64,000 bases of DNA from Thereva unica (taxonomy: Eukaryota > Arthropoda > Insecta > Diptera > Therevidae). Under the pieces are notes generated by a model, which was not told the DNA's origin, searched no databases, and saw only the letters and a list, made by a program, of their open reading frames with translations. Within the stretch, counting starts at the first letter, position 1. Each line of letters begins with the position of its first letter. The stretch is from contig OX465282.1 of NCBI GenBank assembly GCA_949987705.1, positions 13,566,501 to 13,630,500 of the forward strand, written 5' to 3'. Below are positions 55,575 to 64,000 of this stretch, piece after piece. The position numbers and the translations under genes are program-made.

Positions 55575-57700
55575 GGTCCGAAGTCCAGGGTGTGAAAGGA
55601 GGAGAGTGGTCAACCTGCCGAATTGATCAGAAACGGAAACCGAAGAAACTAGGCAAGAAACAGAATAGATATACGAACTAACTATTTATGACGAGCTGTT
55701 GTGTTGTTATGAGCAAATACAAAGACTTCAATGATTAGCCTCATTCTTCGTTTAGTTGGCAAAACGTCCAAAGTGACGAGGCACACGTCGCACCGTCGCA
55801 CGTGATCCTGTTGGCGTAGTATGCGCGGAGGGCGGTTAGTCTGTATGTGGTCCTTCATTTTCTGCTGCTACCAGTCCTCTTCGGGGCTGGTACACACACT
55901 TTCGCAGCGAGAAGTCTAGGGCCCCCAACGACGGACAGCATTTTACCAATGCTGCACAAATAGCGAAATCCCAGGTACCTTAAACCCTGCTATGAATGGA
56001 TGATCTGTTCCCCTGCCTTGATCCTTACAGACACAGGCTTTCTCCGTTTGCTGATTAGCACATCTGCAGTTGACCCAACAGTAAATCCTTACTAGCTTGG
56101 CACTAAAATAAAGCAGGCAGTCGAAACTCCAGCGTTTTAGACGAGATTTCAATTGTTTTTTAATATTAATATTTTACCTGACACGGCAGCATAGCACAGA
56201 AAGCAAAATGTAGATACATACCTGAAAAATAAAGAAAGCATATATTATAAAATTGAAAGAAACATATTACTTGATTTTATATAAAAATGAGTCACACAGG
56301 TATTCACGATGTGCCTAACGGAGGGGTGTTTCCAGTATGTTAGAAGAAGCAAAACCTGGTGATCGGAAAGCTGTGCAATCACGTGGGAGAACCTTCGCCT
56401 TAAAGACCAATATGGTTCCTAAACAAAATGAATAAACTATTATAGAGGATGATCTACAAATAAACTGCCTTCCTTAGTAGACCGGGAAGTGGGTCTGTCA
56501 AACAAAAAGTTCGATCGATCTGGGTCAATACAGTGAGTAATATAACTAGGGCAGACAGATATTAACGAATTCATGGTGTTGCAGTATGTCTAAAAGCAAA
56601 ATAAACGTGTGAAGCAAAACAATGTGACGCTAACTAGACTAGTCTAGAGGATACATCGATGATTTTAACGAAAAGATTGTCATCTAGCTAAGGAGAGATC
56701 GATATTCTGGGGTCTTCTTCTTTGATCCGTTAGCTGGCGGTCCAGCGGGACGTCCCCGCAACGGACACGCTGCTGTCGGTGCCGCTGGGTCTCAAACTCT
56801 ATTCACGAATCGATTCTGGGGTGAAGAATATTAATTTTTCATAGACAGAGCGTTTGTTAGCAATCACATCGAAAAACTAGTCAACGAGGAACCATCAGAA
56901 ACACCAACCTTTGATCGACATAATACTAGGATTGCCATCGAAGAAGGCTCGAGCTGTAGCAAAGATATCGCCGGGGGGTCAAAATCTAGTTTTCTCCGCG
57001 ACTTGTAGCAAAATATTAGGAGCGTTAATCGAGTTCGGCCCCAATGTACTTGTTAGTGAGGAGAAGTAGAGAAGTGACTGGGTTGCGGTTCAGACATAAA
57101 GGTATCGGTTGAGTTGTAAAGGTTTGCCACAAAGGCATCTTGTCATTAGTCTGAAGGCACTGACAATAGTAGAAGCCTTCTCTTTCTATCTTGAGAGCTA
57201 GTCCCACTGTATGTAGGCTCAGTGTGAGCGACGGCACTGGGCATGACTACTTCCTGGAGGAAAAAGGGGGGCTCTTACGAACTAGTTTGGAAGAATTAGC
57301 TTGCGCGATAGCTCGAATAATATAGTCAGTTTAGGGAACGAAGGTCAGTGGCTCAAAGATCCAATATCCTTTTATACAACCAGTCCGTCATGTCGTACTA
57401 ATCATTATGCAATGTCTAGTAATAAACTTGATTCAAAAGAAGAAATAGAGGGCAGAATGTTTTAAAAAGTGTCAGGAGAGTTCGGCAAACTCTGTGACGC
57501 TGACAGTACCAGACTATCAGTTGAGCAAGGAGGTGTACCGACCTAAGGAGAACTTTGGTACCTTATTACTGGGTGGAGCATTGAGCGATGCGCCTTATCG
57601 ATCGTGAGTCATTCGCAGAAGATTGAGGCTGGAGGAATCTAACAAGAGGAGAATTCTAGAATAGTTTCGGTGTAGCAGTGCATAACCGATAGACTTCTAG
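55575..57700. other. Mixed transposon-derived DNA, mostly unassigned
   Basis: It contains the second copy of the dispersed repeat (56712-56815) and a weak internal direct similarity (56290-56370 vs 56550-56620). It also holds a minus-strand LINE tail at 57360-57460 (CCAGTCCGTCATGTCGTACT, TAGTAATAAACTTGATTC) matching the family at 10720 and 33360. No intact coding sequence. Confidence 0.45.
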
Positions 57701-57704
57701 AACA

Positions 57705-58657
57705 AAAAGAAAATACTCCATTTATTAAAGGGTCAACCAGCTCGCCATAATTCCCTACATTTCTCTAGTGGGTGTACTTCACTTCTCAACGCATCTTCCT
57801 TCATCTTCTTCCAAATTAACAGTGTATACCACATAAAGGCATTTTTTAACAATGTACATCACATCCTACTTTCCTCTACCTTCAAAAAGCAGAACGGCAA
57901 CGGCATAATTTTTATTTCTTCATTTACTTTCCAATAAAAGCAAACCGAAAAAAAACACGAAGCGAAAGCTCTTATAAAAAGTGAAGTGAATTTGAAAATG
58001 CGAGTGATGAACGCATCTCACTCTCTCTCTCTCGTTCACTCACTCTTCCCAGTGCAGCAGCAGCACCACCACCATCTATTCTGTCAATTATGAAATACTT
58101 GAAATTCGCGCTTTATAAACATCAAGTGCTTTTCAAGTTGTTGCGCGCGCCTCTGCAAAATTTCCTTTCCTTTTCAATGTTTTTAAAAGACTCTCGCTCG
58201 TTTCGTTCGTTCGTTTGTTAGGCTGGGCTTGCTTGATACCTGTTCATTTCACTTTACAGGTAATTTTACTCTTGATTATCCATGATGTGCTGCTGCTGCT
58301 GTATACCTCGTCGCACAGTGATTGTATGAGGTCACACAATTTTGCAGTTCAATTTTATAATGAAAATGAAATACGCTGATTTAGTGGTAGCTAGGTTTTA
58401 TATTGTACATAGTATGAAACTCAGGGTGCACTTTATAGCTTATAGCGGTCTTTAAGCGGATAAAGTATTTTTTTTCTATCGCTGTCGCACCTACTAAGCT
58501 GGCCAAGATTGCATTACACTATTTCGATTCCAAGGCTGTTTGTCCGTATGTACTTTGTGAGTTGCAGCCATTGATTCACTTTTAGCAAGAGAGTCAGCAC
58601 AACAGGATTTCTGTTGTATGTCTTAAATGGGGATCAGTGCAGCCGGTGGCACTGGGG
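57705..58657. other. AT-rich DNA up to the LTR, no gene seen
   Basis: It includes CTCTCTCTCTCTCG (58020) and short CAGCAG/CACCAC repeats (58060-58075). No coding exon. Confidence 0.45.
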
Positions 58658-60393
58658 TGTTATATATTAAAAAAACTCACTTTTATATTTATTTTTTGAG
58701 CGATGATTTATTTATTATTTTAACAGGAATGTTATCCCTATGCTTCAACTATGCAACTCATTATTTTTTATATCCAATATGAAAAAGCGTTGTTTTCTAA
58801 TATTTCTTTCTATTTTTACACATTTTTTAATTATATTTTTATTTGCAAAATCACATTTTTGTCCTTAAAATTTAAAACTCAAGATTTCTCTTTGCCCGAC
58901 ACCGGTTTAAATCAAAACAATACTCGCCGCGAATGATGGCTCAAACAACACTTTTAGAACATTCAAATTAGTTCGGAAACTAAAAATCGCCCGCCGTCGG
59001 TTATGGTTTAGACAACAACTTTATTCAAAAACAAGAACCGTCCGCCGCCCGTTAAGGTTAGATCAACACTTTTAATTTTTAATACGCCGATTCAAGTTAA
59101 GACGCGATCCGCCGCCGGTTAAAGTTAGAACAATACTTTTTAATATTCGGGACAACGCCCGCCGCCGATCGTAGTTCAAACAACACTTAATCCAATTATT
59201 AATTTTTACCGTTACCGGCCCTGGCGTGGTTTGGAAAAAAGGAAAAACTATTCCCACGCCGCAAGGAAAAAGCTGCCGATCTCGGCAGAAAACAGATTTT
59301 CTTACCGCCCGAATGTGCAGCAAGCAGACAGATTCGAGCTGAAACCTGACACCTGATTCTGATAAGAATAATTTTTATGTTGATCCACTGGGTTTATCAC
59401 CGTGGATTTCTAAGAAATTATTATGTGCAATATTGCATTTGAATTTCCCGTGTGATAATTTTTTATGAAAGTTAAAAATTTGAAATAAATATGATCGGGT
59501 AATTTTTTATAAATGTTAGGGATTTATGAATTTAGAAGAATAAAATATGACCGGGTAGGAATTTATACTTTTGAACAGTAATGATTATTAAAATTTAGAA
59601 TCGATTTTTTAGGCGGGTTTTTGTTTATAACAACTCCTTGGGGGGCTCAATAAGAGCAATGCTACGACGCAAAGCAAGGGGGCATTGCTCGTATTTAAAA
59701 ATTTGCGGGTTGCGTTTTTGGCGGTTTTAGGGCTTTATGTACAACGTTTCTACTTACTTACACTAGTCTTTCATAAATTTTTTTTTTTTTAATTCTAACA
59801 GCCTTTAGGGGCGTTTTCATATATTATTATATTATGTGACTCTCTAGGCTTACATCTCTAAGGGCCGGGCGCATTTTGTCATTTATTATTTTCTACAATG
59901 TTTCTTATCTTATTTATTTAATATTTTCTTCTACAATTCTTTCTATCTTTTACAATTCTTATTATTTAATAATTTTTACTTTTCTAATTTTACAAGTTCT
60001 AATATTTGGGAAGAACGTTTTATACATTACATACACTTCAATGAGCTTTCGCCCATTTTGGAATAGTTCTTTGTTTGTTATTTATTTAAGGCCTTTCGCC
60101 CAGTAATTCTTTTGATTTTGATTTGTGTATTAATTACTACTCTTGACTTTTCCACAATTCTTATTAATTTTACTTCCTTCCACAATGTTTTCTAATTTCT
60201 AATGTTTTACCTTCTACATTATTATTATTTAATAATTTTTTCTTCTCTATTCTTACAAGATCTAATAACTTATTATTATATTTATGCGTTTTACCCATTA
60301 CATATAATTTTGAGTTCGCCCATTTTGGAATAGTTCTGGGCAGCGTCAAGGAGCAAGTTCGTGGCCTCTTGGGCGGATGGGGGCAATGTAACA
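58658..60393 (-). mobile_element. Candidate 3' LTR of a Ty3/gypsy retrotransposon (about 1.74 kb)
   Basis: On the plus strand it starts TGTTATATATT at 58658 and ends AATGTAACA at 60393, giving TG...CA ends with 5-bp inverted TGTTA/TAACA. On the element strand a purine stretch (GAGAAGGGC) precedes TGTTACATTGCCCCC, as expected for the polypurine tract. AATAAA signals lie near the element's 3' end (58690-58720). Inside are a GC-rich degenerate tandem (58922-59200) and a direct duplication of about 120 bp (59940-60066 vs 60216-60334). It is long for a gypsy LTR, and the lower boundary is the less certain one. The partner LTR and any target-site duplication are off the right edge. Confidence 0.6.
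58922..59200. repeat. Degenerate CCGCCG-bearing tandem repeat inside the LTR
   Basis: Five or so units, each a CCGCCG(C/T)CGGTTA-like core followed by AGTTYARACAACACTTT-like sequence and an AT-rich spacer. Cores lie near 58924, 58990, 59042, 59110 and 59159. Unit length varies from about 50 to 68 bp. Confidence 0.75.
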
Positions 60394-60745
60394 GCCCTTC
60401 TCGGGGGTATATTTATAGATCGGGCGGAGTTAGTTGGGCATGGTTATTTATAGTTTTCGTGCACCTGAACACATTTTATGAGACCTTTAATCTGAGGGAT
60501 TAGGCGTACGCTAAGAGTAGCGAGGGGACTGGACTATTATGTAAGGGTCGCGTTTAGCGGTTCTAGTTATTTTGCTGGTTGTACTAGTTGTATAGAGGAG
60601 GCTCTTGGTAAGGTGTGACATCTACTAAGGGGCCTAGGTATCGTATCTACTGTTACTGTGGTGGAGCCGTTTATTAGGGTGCAAATTTGAATTTGGTACT
60701 TGTGTAAATTAAGGATATTATTATTTTATTATGGAGTTTTGTAAT
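60394..60745 (-). other. Untranslated segment between pol stop and LTR
   Basis: 352 bp with no long frame. It carries the polypurine-like tract next to 60394. There is no room for an env gene, so this element is a non-envelope gypsy type as far as seen. Confidence 0.6.
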
Positions 60746-63700
60746 TTATTCGTAGAAGGGTTTCAGGCGGTTATTATGGACTACTGTTTGTTTGTTACCT
60801 ATTTTAATTTTGGTGTTCACTGGGCTTGTAATTGCTACTATAGGATAAGGACCTCTCCAGATGGCAGATAGTTTGCCCTTCCGGTTTTCGCTCTTTATAA
60901 GGACTTGGTCGCCAACATGGAAGGTGTGGGTTCTAGTTGTTTGGTCATAGTGGGCTTTAGATTTCTGTTTACTTGCTAGCAAATTTTGCCGGGCTATTGA
61001 GTATGTCTTTTGTAGTTTATACTTTAGAAGGTGGTAGTAGCTTTCGTGATTGTATAGTGGCTCGGGATCCTTTTTTAGATTTGAGGGGACATCAGGCGAG
61101 AAACCGTAAAGACAGTCCATGGGAGTTAGCTTGGTGCTGTCGTGAATACTATTATTATAGACGAACGCGGCGGTTCGTAAATATTGATCCCATGATTTGG
61201 GGTTTTGGTCAGTGATACTACGCAAATATTCTACTAGGGGCCTGTGGGCCCGTTCTAGAGCGCCGTTGGATTGGGGATGATAAGCGGAAGTTTGTAGTTT
61301 TTTAATTTTTAGGAGTTTGCATAGGCCCTTGAATAAGCCGCTGAGAAAGTTGGTGCCCTGGTCGGTCACTATGCTTTTCGGTATCCCGTAGCGGGTAATA
61401 ATTTGGTCAAAGACTATCTGCGCAACGGTTTCGGCTTCGGCGTTCGGGATAGCATAGCAATCTAGGAACTTGCTTAAGTTATCTTGAAATGTTAAGATGT
61501 ACAGGTTTCCGGAATTAGTAGTTTCTAGGGGTCCCACTATGTCGAGATATACCTTGTCGAATGGTCTTTCGGCCACGTCTGTGATTACCATCGGCATTTT
61601 GAGGGCCGGCGTGGACTTATTTGTCTGACACTTTCTACATCTACGAATATATTTCCCTATGTCCCTAAGCATATGGCGCCACCAGTACTTTCTACGGATT
61701 CGTTTATATGTTTTGATTACGCCCTGATGTCCTCCGAAAGCGGAGTCATGATAGTCTTTCAGGATGGTGGCTATCTCTTCGGGATCTGTGATTACCGTGA
61801 TTTTGGGCTTTTGATTAATTTCAGCCTCTTGAGGGGGGTTGGTTTCGACTAATGTGTCCACGGGGTTCTGCGAAATTGGGGATTCGGGTGAATTGAGTGG
61901 TTGGTCATCTGAGTTTTTAATACCGTTGCCTTCGGGGGCAATGCCTACATCTGTTACCTCAAGTAGGGCCTCTTTTTCGGGCGTAGGATTTGGTCTTTCG
62001 CCTCGTGCTTGGGCACGGGTGACTACGTTGCATCTTTGGTTGTGGCCTCCTGGGGGAGGTTCCAGGGGTGCGTGGACTACTGCTTTGACAGTGGAAGTTT
62101 GTTGAGCCTTAGTATCTTGCGGAATACGACTGAGGGCATCGGCATTAGTATTATATTTGCCGGGTTTGTATTCAATATTGTAATCGTATTCGGAAAGTTT
62201 GTGGTGGAAGCGCACCAACCGGGTTGTAGGGTCTTTTACGTTGAACACTCCTTTCAACGGTTTGTGATCAGTATACACTGTGAATGTGCGACCTTGTAGG
62301 TAGCACCTAAAATTTTTTACAGCCCAGACTATTGCTAAAAGCTCCTTCTCGATGGTGGAGTAATTACGTTCAGCCTTGTTCAGGGTTCGACTGGCGTAGG
62401 CAATGGGTTGGTCTTTTCCAACTTCCCCTTGTGAAAGTACAGCCCCAAGGGCTTCACTACTGGCATCTGTAGTCAGATTAAAGGGTTTAGTGAAGTCGGG
62501 GTAGATTAGTAGGGGGGGCTTGACCAGTGCTGCCTTGATTTGGTCGAAGGCTTCTTGGCATCTAGGGGTCCAAGAGAATTTTACGTCCTTACGGAGAAGG
62601 TTGGTTAGAGGTCGGACGATTTTTGAGAAATCGGGAATAAATTTTCTATAGTAATTCGCGAGTCCGATGAAAGATTGGACCTGGCGTATAGTGCGTGGTT
62701 CCGGGTATTCTTGGACGCACGCCGTCTTCTTGGGGTCTGGGAGCGCTCCTTTCTCTGAGCAGATGTGCCCTAGGTAGACTACCTCCTTTCGTAGGAATTG
62801 GCACTTTTCGGACTGCAACTTGAGGTTATGCTCCCTTAGTTTGTCGAAAACCTTTCTGAGCTTCTGGTTGTGGTCTTCTAGGCTCTTACCATAGATGACT
62901 ATATCATCTAGGTAGACGAACCATTCTAGGCCCTGAAGGCCGGTGAGTACGTAGTTCATTAGTCTTTGGAACGTAGCCGGGGCTCCTTTTAGCCCGAACG
63001 GCATACGTTTGAACTCGTAGTGCCCGTAATTAGTACTGAAGGCGGTTTTATCTTGATCCCTGGAATCGACCAGAACTTGGTGATAGCCGCTGGCTAGATC
63101 AAGAGTGGTGAAGTAACGTGAGTGTCCTAGCTGGTCTAAGATCTCTTCTATGCGTGGCAATGGGAAGGCGTCGCCAATTGTTTTTTCGTTAAGTTTACGA
63201 AAATCAACGACGACTCGCCACTTCTTCTCACCGTCGGCGCCTGCCTTCTTGGGAACTAGTAGGAGAGGGGAGTTCCATGGGCTTTTGCTAGGCTGTACTA
63301 TATCGTTTTCCAGCATTTCTTGTAGCTGATCATTTATTATCTGCCTCTGACTTTCTGGCAGTCGGTACATTTTTTGGTTTATGGGTGCCTGATCCCGTAT
63401 TAAAGGTATTTCGTGTTGGATGGCGGTTGTATGAGTGAGGAGATCGCCCTTCAGATGGAAAATATCGTGGTATTCGTAGCAGAGGTCGGTAATCGACTGT
63501 CTTTCCTCCGCGCTTAGGTTTTCGTCCAGATTCAACTCCTTTTTGATCTGTTCTAAGCGGGCTTCGAGGTCTTGTGAGACCTGGTATTCGGGGTTTGGAA
63601 ATGAATACCGGATGTTTTTAATTCTTGCCTCGGTCTTGCTCTTTGGGGTTTGCGTACCTAATCGTTTGCTTTTTAGAAGTTTAGAGGCAGGGGTGTATGG

Positions 63701-64000
63701 TGCCTTTGCTTGGGAAGTTGTTCCCTTTTTCTTTTTTATGGGTGAGGGTGATGGAGTTTGTTGGCCAACGTTGGGGCTCTTGTACTCGCAAGCACCGTTA
63801 GTTTGGTAGGAGCCTTGGGGGCTATCTTGGTCGGCGCACTTAGAGTTGCATGCGGACCATATCGTTATTAGATGATTGATTAGGAATAGAGCGACTGTGT
63901 TTAAGAACGTACGAATGACATTTAGACTGGGGATCTCAGAGGCATAAGTTTCAGGGGCCATGGGGGCCGAATCCATGGTGGATTGTTTTACTACGGTTGG
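60746..64000 (-). CDS. Ty3/gypsy retrotransposon pol polyprotein (RT, RNase H, integrase), partial at 5' side
   Basis: An uninterrupted minus-strand frame, open at the right edge; counted from the Met at 63976 it gives 1076 residues. RT spans about 195-410 with LDLASGYHQ (catalytic Asp293) and YLDD (355-358). RNase H spans about 495-617 (Asp504, Glu543, Asp570, Asp613). The integrase zinc finger uses H743/H750 and C780/C783, and its core has Asp812, Asp872 (TDQGTNF) and Glu908 with the usual 35-residue spacing. The end (NNRLKPFYE) is typical. Residues 18-40 are strongly hydrophobic, which is odd between protease and RT. Gag and protease must lie beyond position 64000, or the protease is in another frame. 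No stop or frameshift is visible, so the copy may be young. The replication machinery is self-contained and unrelated to E75. Confidence 0.93.
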   Translation of the reverse strand, partial: PTVVKQSTMDSAPMAPETYASEIPSLNVIRTFLNTVALFLINHLITIWSACNSKCADQDSPQGSYQTNGACEYKSPNVGQQTPSPSPIKKKKGTTSQAKAPYTPASKLLKSKRLGTQTPKSKTEARIKNIRYSFPNPEYQVSQDLEARLEQIKKELNLDENLSAEERQSITDLCYEYHDIFHLKGDLLTHTTAIQHEIPLIRDQAPINQKMYRLPESQRQIINDQLQEMLENDIVQPSKSPWNSPLLLVPKKAGADGEKKWRVVVDFRKLNEKTIGDAFPLPRIEEILDQLGHSRYFTTLDLASGYHQVLVDSRDQDKTAFSTNYGHYEFKRMPFGLKGAPATFQRLMNYVLTGLQGLEWFVYLDDIVIYGKSLEDHNQKLRKVFDKLREHNLKLQSEKCQFLRKEVVYLGHICSEKGALPDPKKTACVQEYPEPRTIRQVQSFIGLANYYRKFIPDFSKIVRPLTNLLRKDVKFSWTPRCQEAFDQIKAALVKPPLLIYPDFTKPFNLTTDASSEALGAVLSQGEVGKDQPIAYASRTLNKAERNYSTIEKELLAIVWAVKNFRCYLQGRTFTVYTDHKPLKGVFNVKDPTTRLVRFHHKLSEYDYNIEYKPGKYNTNADALSRIPQDTKAQQTSTVKAVVHAPLEPPPGGHNQRCNVVTRAQARGERPNPTPEKEALLEVTDVGIAPEGNGIKNSDDQPLNSPESPISQNPVDTLVETNPPQEAEINQKPKITVITDPEEIATILKDYHDSAFGGHQGVIKTYKRIRRKYWWRHMLRDIGKYIRRCRKCQTNKSTPALKMPMVITDVAERPFDKVYLDIVGPLETTNSGNLYILTFQDNLSKFLDCYAIPNAEAETVAQIVFDQIITRYGIPKSIVTDQGTNFLSGLFKGLCKLLKIKKLQTSAYHPQSNGALERAHRPLVEYLRSITDQNPKSWDQYLRTAAFVYNNSIHDSTKLTPMDCLYGFSPDVPSNLKKDPEPLYNHESYYHLLKYKLQKTYSIARQNLLASKQKSKAHYDQTTRTHTFHVGDQVLIKSENRKGKLSAIWRGPYPIVAITSPVNTKIKIGNKQTVVHNNRLKPFYE

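Noticed and set aside
1..64000. CRISPR array, operon or prokaryotic mobile island
   Set aside because: No regularly spaced identical repeats, no bacterial gene organisation; the window is clearly animal nuclear DNA.

Overview
The window is AT-rich, repeat-laden eukaryotic DNA, almost certainly from an insect and most likely a fly (Diptera). The one host gene I can support is the ecdysone-inducible nuclear receptor E75 (Eip75B, NR1D3, the insect Rev-erb relative), read on the minus strand. Two coding exons are visible. A long isoform-specific exon (18561..19479) encodes a 306-residue Asn/Gln/His/Ser-rich N-terminal region ending in a conserved-looking tail. A short exon (766..854) encodes the first zinc finger of the DNA-binding domain. 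The donor of the first (phase 1) and the acceptor of the second join to a perfect reading frame across a 17.7 kb intron. The second finger, hinge and ligand-binding domain lie beyond position 1.

Layout. 1-765 is the start of the next E75 intron. 855-18560 is the intron between the two exons; it alternates AT-rich single-copy-looking DNA with decayed transposons (tRNA-derived SINE, mariner, RTE-like and Jockey-like LINE pieces, a Helitron helicase remnant) and several hairpin or fold-back repeats. 19480-21640 is the 5' leader and upstream region of the isoform exon. 21640-58650 lies upstream: intron of longer E75 isoforms or intergenic DNA. It contains clusters of broken LINEs (R1-like, LOA-like, Jockey-like, RTE-like), a second SINE copy, a histone H3 pseudogene, a gypsy protease fragment, MITEs and three tracts of a GAGTTA-type repeat. 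These clusters are separated by AT-rich islands with no visible coding sequence. 58658-64000 is the 3' part of a Ty3/gypsy LTR retrotransposon on the minus strand, with an apparently intact pol frame (RT, RNase H, integrase) and one long candidate LTR; its 5' half is off the right edge.

There is no operon or multi-gene system here, and I found no convincing new multi-component system. The main points of interest are the E75 isoform exon, a long-bodied tRNA-derived SINE present twice, a non-autonomous TIR element nested in a LINE, several palindromic repeats, the H3 pseudogene and the repeat-bearing gypsy LTR. Most transposon borders are estimates read by eye.
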